Part shown: positions 53,294 through 60,995 of the stretch, one piece after another
Layout of the letters: every line of letters begins with the position of its first letter
Numbering within the stretch: position 1 is the first letter of the stretch
NCBI GenBank assembly: GCA_021781655.1
Contig: JAJXWJ010000008.1
Location: 1-64,000 of the forward strand
Direction: 5' to 3'
Length of the DNA stretch: 64,000 nucleotides
DNA from: Bacillota bacterium
GTDB taxonomy: Bacteria > Bacillota > Clostridia > Clostridiales > Clostridiaceae
Program-made: the position numbers and the translations under genes
The notes under the pieces: model-generated
Databases searched by the model: none
Told to the model about the DNA's origin: nothing
The model's input: only the letters and a program-made list of their open reading frames with translations

Positions 53294-54566
53294 CTAATTT
53301 TCCTCCTAGCATTTTGTAATGTTCCCAAAAGGTTGGATAAGATTTTTTTATACAACCACTATCTCTTATAGTAACTGATTCTTTACATCTAATAGCTGCA
53401 ACTGCAAGCGCCATAGCAATTCTATGATCGTTAAAGCTATCAACCTCTCCGCCTATAAGCTCCTTTTTTCCTTTAATTATTAGGCCGTCTTCCTTTTCCT
53501 CAATATCTGCTCCAAGTTTTTTTAGTTCTGATGCTATTGCACTTAATCTGTCACATTCCTTAATGCGAAGTCTTCCTGCATTAACTATTTCAGTAGTTCC
53601 TTCACTTAATGCTGCAAGAACTGCTAAAACCGGAATAATATCTGGACATTCTGAGCCATCAATAATCGTGCTTACTGTTTCTGCTGTTGTGGAAGTCATT
53701 TTGCCATCCTCAGTTATAAGATTTCCTTGCATTCTTTTAATTATATCTACAATAACCTTATCTCCCTGAAGAGAATCCTCTTTTAAATCGTGGCATACAA
53801 TATCTCCACCTAAAGCTCCTGCCACAAGCCAAAATGCTACTTGTGAAAAGTCACCTTCAACTCTATAATTTCTTTTAATGTACTTTTGATTTCCCTTTAT
53901 TATAAATCTATTGTAAGCTTCATTAATTATGTTTATTCCAAATTTATTTAATATATCTAAAGTTAAATCTACATAACCCCTAGATTCAAGCTTTTTTGTA
54001 ATAACAATTTCCGAATCTCCATCAATTAAGGGTAATGCAAAAAGCAGTCCAGATATAAATTGGGAGCTTACATCTCCAGCCATTTTATACGTACCAGCTG
54101 TAAGCTTTCCATCTATCATAAGCGGCAATTGACCCTTATTTGTACTATATTTTATTCCTTTTTCATCAAATATATCGTAATACTCTTTTAAAGGTCTTGT
54201 AACTAATTTACCTTTACCATTAAAGGTTACTTTATTTCCATTTGCTATGGCAATAGGAATAAAGAACCTAATTGTTGAGCCTGACTCATTGCAATTTATT
54301 GTGTCTCCTTCAATAACTAATCTCGTATTTCCTTCAATAGTTAATGTTGTGGTTTTATCACTTTGCTCTTCTTTTTTTATTTTTACCCCTAAAGCTTCTA
54401 AAGCATTACAAGTAGCAATAATATCTTCTGAAAATATAATATTTTCAACAGTACTCTCACCTTCTGATAACCCTGCTGCTATTACAGCTCTGTGGCTTAA
54501 GCTTTTAGAAGGTGGGATAGTAACTTCTCCTTTTAACTTACCTGGTGTAATTTTAACGTATTTCAT
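53274..54566 (-). CDS. aroA: EPSP synthase (3-phosphoshikimate 1-carboxyvinyltransferase)
   Basis: The 430-residue protein joins PEP to shikimate 3-phosphate. Motifs include PPSKSLSHRAVIAAGLSEG at the start, NCNESGSTIRFFIPIAIA, and RIKECDRLSAIASELKKLG with DSFNDHRIAMALAVAA near the end. The GESGSTxRF-type PEP loop has Asn-Glu-Ser-Gly here (NESGSTIRF), without the usual LGNAGTAMRP of class I enzymes, so a class II-type enzyme is likely. It is central in the aro operon. Confidence 0.95.
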   Translation of the reverse strand: MKYVKITPGKLKGEVTIPPSKSLSHRAVIAAGLSEGESTVENIIFSEDIIATCNALEALGVKIKKEEQSDKTTTLTIEGNTRLVIEGDTINCNESGSTIRFFIPIAIANGNKVTFNGKGKLVTRPLKEYYDIFDEKGIKYSTNKGQLPLMIDGKLTAGTYKMAGDVSSQFISGLLFALPLIDGDSEIVITKKLESRGYVDLTLDILNKFGINIINEAYNRFIIKGNQKYIKRNYRVEGDFSQVAFWLVAGALGGDIVCHDLKEDSLQGDKVIVDIIKRMQGNLITEDGKMTSTTAETVSTIIDGSECPDIIPVLAVLAALSEGTTEIVNAGRLRIKECDRLSAIASELKKLGADIEEKEDGLIIKGKKELIGGEVDSFNDHRIAMALAVAAIRCKESVTIRDSGCIKKSYPTFWEHYKMLGGKLDEWSVG

Positions 54567-54582
54567 TATTTAATCCCCTTAC

Positions 54583-55650
54583 CTACATGTAATTTTCCAT
54601 CTCAGTATTTGGAATGTTTTTTATAAAAGAATCGCCAATTTTTTTAATTAATATTATATTCATCCTATCTCCATTATTCTTTTTATCAAGAGCTATAGCT
54701 TCTAAAAGGCTTTCCTTTGGAATTTCAGGAAGTTCATATGGAAGTTCATATTTAATTAATAGCTGCTTTAACTTCTCACTAGACCCTTTTTCAGTTATAC
54801 CTAATTGTTCACTTTTTAAGGTTATAGTATACATTCCTATAGCAACAGCTTCACCATGTGAATATTTTTCAAAATTATAGTATTTTTCAATAGCATGCCC
54901 TATAGTGTGTCCAAAATTTAAAAGCATTCTATCGCCTTTTTCTTTTTCATCTTTTTCTACAACTTCTCTTTTTATATCACAACAAGTGTAAATGATATCT
55001 CCTATATTTTGAAGAAGCTCAGCATCATCTTTAAAGTTCAGCAATGCTTCAAATAGTTTGCTATCCTTTATAGCTCCATACTTAATTACCTCTGAAAGTC
55101 CATCATGAAGATATTTTTTATCCAAAGTACCTAAAACCTCAATATCTATAAACACAGCTTCTGGATGATAAAAGCTTCCAACAAGATTTTTACCTTTAGC
55201 TACATCTACTGCAACTTTACCACCAATACTGCTATCTACCTCTGCTAAAAGCGAAGTTGGTATTTGAACAAAGGGAACTCCTCTAAGTATGGTAGAAGCT
55301 GCAAAACCAGTTAAGTCACCAATAACTCCGCCTCCTAGAGCAATTATTAAATCCCCTCTCGTTATAGGAAAATCTAAAAGCTCATCATAAACATAAGTAA
55401 GGGTTTCAAAGGATTTACTACTCTCTCCAGGTTTTAAAACTATCTTTTTTACACTAAAGCCTTCATTTTTAAGACTATCTATAACTTTATCACCATAATA
55501 TCTATTTACATTTTCGTCAGTAACTATCGCTATTTTTTTTCCGCTGAATATTTTAGAAATTTCTTTACCTATGGAGTTTAATAGCCCTTTTTCAATGTAT
55601 ATTGGATAAGTTTTATGAGAAAGCTTTACGTCAATTATGTTTCTTATCAT
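54583..55650 (-). CDS. aroB: 3-dehydroquinate synthase
   Basis: The 355-residue NAD- and metal-dependent enzyme makes 3-dehydroquinate from DAHP. The nucleotide site is IALGGGVIGDLTGFAASTILRGVPFVQIPTSLLAEVDSS, and the metal-ligand region includes LSEVIKYG and NFGHTIGHAIEKYY...SHGEAVAIGM. Its start overlaps the tyrA stop by 4 bp. It is complete and of normal length. Confidence 0.96.
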   Translation of the reverse strand: MIRNIIDVKLSHKTYPIYIEKGLLNSIGKEISKIFSGKKIAIVTDENVNRYYGDKVIDSLKNEGFSVKKIVLKPGESSKSFETLTYVYDELLDFPITRGDLIIALGGGVIGDLTGFAASTILRGVPFVQIPTSLLAEVDSSIGGKVAVDVAKGKNLVGSFYHPEAVFIDIEVLGTLDKKYLHDGLSEVIKYGAIKDSKLFEALLNFKDDAELLQNIGDIIYTCCDIKREVVEKDEKEKGDRMLLNFGHTIGHAIEKYYNFEKYSHGEAVAIGMYTITLKSEQLGITEKGSSEKLKQLLIKYELPYELPEIPKESLLEAIALDKKNNGDRMNIILIKKIGDSFIKNIPNTEMENYM

Positions 55651-56489
55651 TTAAGTTCACTCCTTTTCTTACCAGCCTTATCAAACAATTTCTTCATCCC
55701 TATGGTATCTTCATTTTTTACAGCTTCCTTTAATTCAGCTAAATTATTTTGGAACTCTTCAAGTTCTCTTACTATGTTTTCTTTATTTAAAACAAATAAT
55801 TCTGTCCACAAGGAAGAATTAATTAATGCCACCCTAGTAGCATCTCTAAAGCTTCCTCCAACAAAATAGCTCTTTTCATTATCAAAACTATCACTATTCA
55901 TAAGTGAAGCTGCAATAATATGCGGAACGCCGCTAGTGTAAGCTACATATTTATCATGAAGCTCTGGAGTTACTTCTATAACATTTTTGCAACCTATGTC
56001 ATAGGCTAACTTTTTTATTATATTTATATTTTCTTTTTTATTTTTATCTGTAGGTGTTATTATGTAGTTTGCATTTTTAAATATATCCTTGGATGCGTAA
56101 CCTATGCCACTAGCTTCTCTTCCAGCCATTGGGTGACCAGCTACAAAATCTAAATAATCGGGTATGAAAACTTCTACTTCTTTAACTATTCTCTCTTTTA
56201 TACCTGAAACATCCGTTATTATTGCACCTTTTTTAAAGTTTCCAATATTATTTTTAATAAACTTTACTGCATCTAGAGGATATAAGGAAATTATTACTAT
56301 ATCAGATTGTTTAAGTGGAATATTGGCATCAATGTATCCTTTATCTATTATGCCCTTTACTTCTGCATACTGGATTGATTCCTCATTTACGTCTATAGCC
56401 CATAAATTTTTAGGGTTAAGCTCTCTAAGAGCCATAGCATAAGATCCTCCTATTAATCCAAGTCCTACAATAGTAATGCTAAAGTCCAA
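55647..56489 (-). CDS. tyrA: prephenate dehydrogenase
   Basis: The protein oxidises prephenate to 4-hydroxyphenylpyruvate for tyrosine. The Rossmann motif is TIVGLGLIGGSYAMAL, and FVAGHPMAGREASGIGYA with TPTDKN and SGVPHIIAASLMN are family signatures. I favour a TTG start at 56489 after AAGGTGAG (280 residues). An ATG at 56504 gives 285 residues but has GGAG only two bases away. There is no ACT domain, so feedback control by tyrosine may be weak, matching transcriptional control in the leader. It overlaps the DAHP synthase gene. Confidence 0.92.
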   Translation of the reverse strand: MDFSITIVGLGLIGGSYAMALRELNPKNLWAIDVNEESIQYAEVKGIIDKGYIDANIPLKQSDIVIISLYPLDAVKFIKNNIGNFKKGAIITDVSGIKERIVKEVEVFIPDYLDFVAGHPMAGREASGIGYASKDIFKNANYIITPTDKNKKENINIIKKLAYDIGCKNVIEVTPELHDKYVAYTSGVPHIIAASLMNSDSFDNEKSYFVGGSFRDATRVALINSSLWTELFVLNKENIVRELEEFQNNLAELKEAVKNEDTIGMKKLFDKAGKKRSELK

Positions 56490-57510
56490 GTTTCTCACCT
56501 TCATATCTCCATTTAAACTTTTCTATTTCTTTTAAAGATTTCATAAGTGAACTAAATTCGTCTGGTACTATACATTGCTGTCCATCACATAGTGCATTGG
56601 CAGGGTCGTTATGAACTTCTACAATTATTCCATCTGCACCAACTGCTATTGCAGCTTTAGAGAGAGGTTCAACCATCCAATTTAACCCAGCTGCATGACT
56701 TGGATCAACTATTACAGGTAGATGGCTCAATTTTTTAACAGCTGGTATAGCACTTAAATCCAATGTGTTCCTTGTGTAAGTTTCGTAGGTTCTTATTCCT
56801 CTTTCACAAAGTATTACATTATCATTTCCTTCAGCCATTATATATTCTGCTGACATTAACCATTCTTCTATTGTTGCAGCAAAACCTCTTTTTAAAAGTA
56901 TTGGTTTCTTTGTTTTACCAAGTTCCTTTAATAGCTCAAAATTTTGCATATTTCTTGCACCAACTTGAATAATATCTACATCTTCAACAAAGTTTTCTAT
57001 AAATTCCGTTGACATTATTTCTGTTACTATAGGAAGTCCTGTCTTTTCTCTAGCTATTTTAAGAAGCTCTAACCCTTCAAGTCTTAGACCTTGAAAGCTA
57101 TAAGGTGATGTTCTTGGCTTAAAAGCTCCTCCTCTTAAAAAGCCTGCACCTCCCCTTTTAACACTTTCTGCTATAGACACTATTTGCTCTTCACTTTCAA
57201 CAGAACAAGGTCCTGCTATAACTGCTATTTCTTTTCCACCAATTTTATTTCCACATATGTCTATTATACTGTCATCTGGATGAAATAATCTATTTGCTTT
57301 TTTAAATGGCTCTTGTACATAAATAACCTTTTCAACTATACTGTTTGCCTGTAAATGAGTGTGGTCTATTCTACTTGTGTCCCCTATTATCCCCAATACA
57401 CAATAGTTTTCTCCAAAAACAGGATGCACCATTAAATTTTCCTTTTCTAATCTTTCTTTAAACTGCTCAATTGCACTTTGTGTTACTCCATTCTTAATTA
57501 CGATAATCAT
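56479..57510 (-). CDS. aroF: DAHP synthase with N-terminal ferredoxin-like domain
   Basis: The 343-residue type I-beta enzyme condenses PEP and erythrose 4-phosphate, the entry step of the pathway. Residues 1-75 form the regulatory ferredoxin-like domain (MIIVIKNGVTQSAIEQFKERLEKENL). The barrel has AVIAGPCSVESEEQI, RGGAFKPRTSPYSFQGL, and ILCERGIRTYE...PVIVDPSHAAG. It is the first structural gene of the operon, with AGGGGG before ATG 57510. A leader peptide and terminator precede it. Confidence 0.95.
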   Translation of the reverse strand: MIIVIKNGVTQSAIEQFKERLEKENLMVHPVFGENYCVLGIIGDTSRIDHTHLQANSIVEKVIYVQEPFKKANRLFHPDDSIIDICGNKIGGKEIAVIAGPCSVESEEQIVSIAESVKRGGAGFLRGGAFKPRTSPYSFQGLRLEGLELLKIAREKTGLPIVTEIMSTEFIENFVEDVDIIQVGARNMQNFELLKELGKTKKPILLKRGFAATIEEWLMSAEYIMAEGNDNVILCERGIRTYETYTRNTLDLSAIPAVKKLSHLPVIVDPSHAAGLNWMVEPLSKAAIAVGADGIIVEVHNDPANALCDGQQCIVPDEFSSLMKSLKEIEKFKWRYEGEKLGL

Positions 57511-57592
57511 TAAATTTGCCCCCTTAGTATTATTATATAATAATTCCTAGCAGTTAAGCTAAGAAATACATAGCATAAAAATTCAATATATG

Positions 57593-57623
57593 AAAAAAGG
57601 AAACTCTTAATGAGTCTCCCTTT
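57593..57623 (-). terminator. attenuator-type terminator upstream of the aro operon
   Basis: On the minus strand AAGGGAGACTC pairs with GAGTTTCCTTT over 11 bp, two of them G-T wobbles, around ATTAA. A run of six T follows. It lies 42 bp past the leader stop codon and before aroF, so transcription must pass it to reach the operon. A smaller hairpin (GTAGGC-ACG-GCTTAC) lies just upstream and may act as a pause. Confidence 0.8.
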
Positions 57624-57664
57624 ATATTTATATAGTAAGCCGTGCCTACAAAATACTTATCGAT

Positions 57665-57793
57665 TTATTTAACCCATTGATATGAGGTGATATTAAATTT
57701 TTTTATGCAGAAAAAACCAGCGCTAAAATAAAAGCCCCAGCTATAATAAAAACCATATACTTTTTTAGAAACTTCCTTTATTAGCTTTTCCAT
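57665..57793 (-). CDS. aromatic-rich leader peptide of the aro operon
   Basis: A 42-codon frame runs from ATG at 57793 (AGGTG upstream) to TAA at 57665. It contains 13 aromatic residues; residues 12-28 read VYGFYYSWGFYFSAGFF, with further Phe, Tyr and Trp before the stop. It lies between a consensus promoter and a terminator, all ahead of the common aromatic pathway genes. By analogy with trp and phe leader peptides, slow translation when charged aromatic tRNAs are scarce could prevent terminator formation. A small membrane protein is the alternative, since the segment is also hydrophobic. Confidence 0.7.
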   Translation of the reverse strand: MEKLIKEVSKKVYGFYYSWGFYFSAGFFCIKKFNITSYQWVK

Positions 57794-57839
57794 CTGCACT
57801 CACCTATCTTTCAACTTTGTAAATTAAGTGTACTTTTTC

Positions 57840-57867
57840 ATTATAACAAACGAGGAGTTATTGTCAA
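57840..57867 (-). promoter_or_regulatory. consensus sigma-A promoter of the aro operon
   Basis: On the minus strand TTGACA (57867-57862) and TATAAT (57845-57840) are both perfect, 16 bp apart. Transcription should begin near 57833, giving a leader of about 320 nt that contains the aromatic-rich peptide and the terminator. The right part of the 57511-57969 gap holds this promoter and the start region of the DUF4317 gene. Confidence 0.8.
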
Positions 57868-57969
57868 CCTTTTATTGGCTATTCTGTTTAACTCCTTGCA
57901 CTGATTTCAATTGAACAATATACTATATTTAGATTAAATTTTTAAAGTTATGAACTGAAAGGATTAGTT

Positions 57970-59202
57970 ATGAAGAAAAAGGATATATTAGAATTAAAAA
58001 GACGATTAAAAAAAGATGACTGTACTTTTACAAAAATGTGCGGTTGCTACGTAAATTCAGAAAAAAATATTATATTAAAATTTAAAGAAAACTTTTTAAA
58101 CTTAAGGGATGAGGAGTACTATAAATATTTAGAAATCGCAAAAAAAACCTTGTCTGGTACTATAGGTAACAACCTATTAGAACTTAACTTCCCATTTGAT
58201 GAAACAAGCGTTAATAGCACTCAACTTTCTCTTATGGAACTAAAAAAAAGTGCCTTAAAGGACGATGCTATGCTTGATAGCTTCTACAAATTGATTATAG
58301 ACAGCTATGATTATTCAGGTAATTTTCTAATTGTTATTTTTCATGATGCCTATGATGTTATTTCTCGTACTACCGATAACGGCAAATTAGATGAATCTGA
58401 AGAAGTTTATGAATACCTTTTATGCTCAATTTGTCCAGTAGAACTTACTGCAGCTGGTCTTGGTTATTTTGAAAGTGAAAATGAAATTAAAGCACGAACT
58501 CGTGATTGGGTAGTTAGTATGCCTGATGTAGGCTTTGTTTTTCCTACCTTTTCTGACAGAAGCAGTGATGTAAATTCTATTATTTACTATACAAAAAATG
58601 CAAAAAATCCACACCCCGAATTAATGGAGCAGGCTCTTGGCTGTAATTCAAAAAAGACAGCTTATGAACAAAAAGAAACCTTTAATTGCATCCTTAATAA
58701 AGCTGTAGGAGACGATAAGCAAAAAACAGACCACTTATTTATGGAAATCCAAGAAACTCTCAATAATATGATTGAAGAAAATAATGAAATTAATGGCAAA
58801 GATGCTGAGCCTATAATTATAAATAAAGATAATATTGGTGAACTTCTAACAGAAAGCGGTATTCCAGAACATATTTCTTCAAAGATAGAAGAATGTTACA
58901 ATGACGAATTTATAGATGCTCCACCTATAGCTGAAAATTTAATAGATAAAAAAGCACTTGATAAAAATGAACAGCGAAAAAAGGAAGAAAGGCTTGAAAA
59001 AAAAGTTCAAATTTTAGAAGAAAAACTAGAGACAACAAAGAAAGAACTTGAAGCTAACAATGATACGGACATTATAGTAAAAGTTCGCCCTGAAAAAGTA
59101 TCGGAAATAAAGTCACAAATAATTGACGGAAAAAAATACATTATAATTCCTATAGAAGAAAATGAACAAGCTAATGTAAATGGTATTGCTTCCTTATTGT
59201 AA
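57970..59202 (+). CDS. DUF4317 family protein
   Basis: The 410-residue protein starts MKKKDILELKRRLKKDDCTFTKMCGCYVN, which I associate with DUF4317, a family found in Firmicutes with no established role. The middle (SYDYSGNFLIVIFHDAYDV, YEYLLCSICPVELTAAGLGY) looks globular. Residues about 325-365 form a charged coiled coil, and the C-terminus ends with a short beta-rich tail (KKYIIIPIEENEQ). It has no membrane segment. It is divergent from the aro operon leader and upstream of two spore-coat-like genes. Confidence 0.7.
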   Translation: MKKKDILELKRRLKKDDCTFTKMCGCYVNSEKNIILKFKENFLNLRDEEYYKYLEIAKKTLSGTIGNNLLELNFPFDETSVNSTQLSLMELKKSALKDDAMLDSFYKLIIDSYDYSGNFLIVIFHDAYDVISRTTDNGKLDESEEVYEYLLCSICPVELTAAGLGYFESENEIKARTRDWVVSMPDVGFVFPTFSDRSSDVNSIIYYTKNAKNPHPELMEQALGCNSKKTAYEQKETFNCILNKAVGDDKQKTDHLFMEIQETLNNMIEENNEINGKDAEPIIINKDNIGELLTESGIPEHISSKIEECYNDEFIDAPPIAENLIDKKALDKNEQRKKEERLEKKVQILEEKLETTKKELEANNDTDIIVKVRPEKVSEIKSQIIDGKKYIIIPIEENEQANVNGIASLL

Positions 59203-59316
59203 ATTTAATAATTACGTGAACTTCACTGTGACACTTTAAAAGTTATGGAATAGTATATAACAGGATATGAAACAAGCTGTTATGTATCCAATAGTTTATA
59301 ACGAGGAGATAATAAT

Positions 59317-60093
59317 ATGGATAACGCAAAAGTTTATTCTGATCCTGTATGCAATGCAAGTGTCGTAAATTCAGAAACATTAACAGAAGCAGATAACCGC
59401 AGATGGCGAGGCGGAGATATAAAAGTTCCTAAAGTTCTTGCAGAATTTGTAATTCAAATAGATTCAGAATCAAAAATTAGATTAAATGAACCTGCATATG
59501 AAATAAAAAGAATAGAAAAGCAAGTATTTTTAACACAATGCAGATATATAGCACCAACTGATAAAGTTTTTATAGAAGGTTACATTAGAAAGAATATTGA
59601 ATATGCCACACGAGTATGCACAACAGAAACTGGTATAGGCGGAGTTCTTAGAGATACAGTAGTTCACATTCCGTTTAGAGCTTACACAAAAGTAGACTTT
59701 AAGCACTCACCAAAAATTATTCCAAACCTTCCTCCACAAGTGGCTAGATATTTTGATGCAAAAAAAATGGGAAAAAATATTAGAGAAGCAGACAGATCCG
59801 ATGTGGAAATATTTAACGAGCCAGTATTTTGTGAACTAGAATGGTCTGCAGTTTACGATGCTGATATAGACGATAAGGGTACTCCTATAACTGGTTTTAT
59901 AAATGAAGAAGAATTCCAAGAATTCACTGATAAAGCCGTTGTTTATTTATGCATAAAATTGCTTCAAAAACAACAAGTACACTTCAAAGAGCATAGAAAA
60001 GGCTTTAATGAAATGGACATGATTGAAAATTCTTGGGACTCTCCAATCGATGCTTTAAAAAACAATACTAAAGACAAGGATGAAGATGACTAA
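59317..60093 (+). CDS. SPOCS/DUF3794-like spore surface protein
   Basis: The 258-residue protein has one domain resembling SPOCS (DUF3794): VPKVLAEFVIQIDSESKIRLNEPAYEIKRIEKQVFLTQCRYIA, then FIEGYIRKNIEYATRVC and VHIPFRAYTKVDF. Proteins with this domain take part in spore coat or exosporium assembly in clostridia. The acidic C-terminus (NNTKDKDEDD) and lack of a signal peptide fit a mother-cell protein. The next gene is a clear paralogue. AGGAG precedes the ATG. Confidence 0.6.
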   Translation: MDNAKVYSDPVCNASVVNSETLTEADNRRWRGGDIKVPKVLAEFVIQIDSESKIRLNEPAYEIKRIEKQVFLTQCRYIAPTDKVFIEGYIRKNIEYATRVCTTETGIGGVLRDTVVHIPFRAYTKVDFKHSPKIIPNLPPQVARYFDAKKMGKNIREADRSDVEIFNEPVFCELEWSAVYDADIDDKGTPITGFINEEEFQEFTDKAVVYLCIKLLQKQQVHFKEHRKGFNEMDMIENSWDSPIDALKNNTKDKDEDD

Positions 60094-60105
60094 TACAATT
60101 ATTTC

Positions 60106-60132
60106 AGCTGGCATTTTTTAAAATTGCCAGCT
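60106..60132. terminator. hairpin between the two SPOCS-like genes
   Basis: AGCTGGCA (60106-60113) pairs with TGCCAGCT (60125-60132), and the stem continues into A/T pairs with one bulge. There is no long U-run after it, so it may weaken rather than end transcription into the next gene. Confidence 0.5.
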
Positions 60133-60148
60133 ATCCATTAAAAACTTT

Positions 60149-60176
60149 AACCTTATATAAAATTTTTCATATTATA
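60149..60176 (+). promoter_or_regulatory. candidate sigma-K-like promoter of the second SPOCS-like gene
   Basis: AACC at 60149-60152 and CATATTATA at 60168-60176 are 15 bp apart. This repeats the box and spacing found before the split asparagine synthetase gene at 20958-20985. It supports late mother-cell expression but is only a pattern match. Confidence 0.35.
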
Positions 60177-60205
60177 TATTAACAGTAAATTATGGAGTGA
60201 ATATA

Positions 60206-60970
60206 TTGAGTAATCACAAGAAAAACAATAAAAAAACAGATTCCACTCTTAAATTTATAAGAAATTATATCAACGAGGATACCTTTGAGAAATTTGAAAC
60301 AGCTTCAATCAAAATAAATCTATCTGACAACTTAAATTTACCTAATAACAATACTTGTAACAACGTATCTTCTAAAATAATAGCTAATTGTGAAAGTGAA
60401 AGTCTTAAACCAAATATTAACTTAGGCTTTTTCATTGTTAGAGTTCCAATAGTTATATCGGAAACCATTGTTCATATTGAATTAGAAAATAACATCACCT
60501 TTTCAAAACCTGCAAAATCCATTAAAGCTATACATCATAATATATATTTAACTGAATGTACACTTTTACCACAAATAAAAAAATTATTTTTAAGCGGCTA
60601 TATAAAAAAAAGCATTGAATATAATGAGTGCACTAATATTGACAATTCACATTGTACAAACAATTTAAAGAGTATGTTTATTTCTGTACCTTTCAATATA
60701 GTTACCGAGATTGAATACACCTCTTTGCCAGAAGTTTTTGAAATAAAGAATGACAAAATAATTACTAAAGCTGAAGAAACCATATTTTCTGAAACTATAG
60801 GTGAAGTCAGTAAAATAAACTGTAATCTTGTACAGGCTAACTTTGAGGAAGTAAATATACTAGATGAAAATGAAAACATAGAATACTTTAAAAAAGTCAC
60901 TCAAAAGATGTCAGTGAAATTAACCATACGATTAACTCAAGAGCAAAATTTTAATATTTCTAGTGTTTAA
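60206..60970 (+). CDS. second SPOCS/DUF3794-like spore surface protein
   Basis: From TTG 60206, eight bases after GGAG, the protein has 254 residues. It repeats the pattern of the upstream gene: VPIVISETIVHIELENNITFSKPAKSIKAIHHNIYLTECTLLP, then FLSGYIKKSIEYNEC and ISVPFNIVTEIEY. The N-terminal 70 residues are lysine- and asparagine-rich and not conserved between the two. The pair probably arose by duplication and diverged. It probably belongs to the spore coat or exosporium; the exact layer is unknown. Confidence 0.58.
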   Translation: MSNHKKNNKKTDSTLKFIRNYINEDTFEKFETASIKINLSDNLNLPNNNTCNNVSSKIIANCESESLKPNINLGFFIVRVPIVISETIVHIELENNITFSKPAKSIKAIHHNIYLTECTLLPQIKKLFLSGYIKKSIEYNECTNIDNSHCTNNLKSMFISVPFNIVTEIEYTSLPEVFEIKNDKIITKAEETIFSETIGEVSKINCNLVQANFEEVNILDENENIEYFKKVTQKMSVKLTIRLTQEQNFNISSV

Positions 60971-60995
60971 TATCTTCCCTATTGGTTGTTACTTC

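Noticed and set aside
57511-57833. T-box riboswitch before the aro operon
   Set aside because: No T-box motif is present. The aromatic-rich frame with a ribosome site and terminator explains the leader better.
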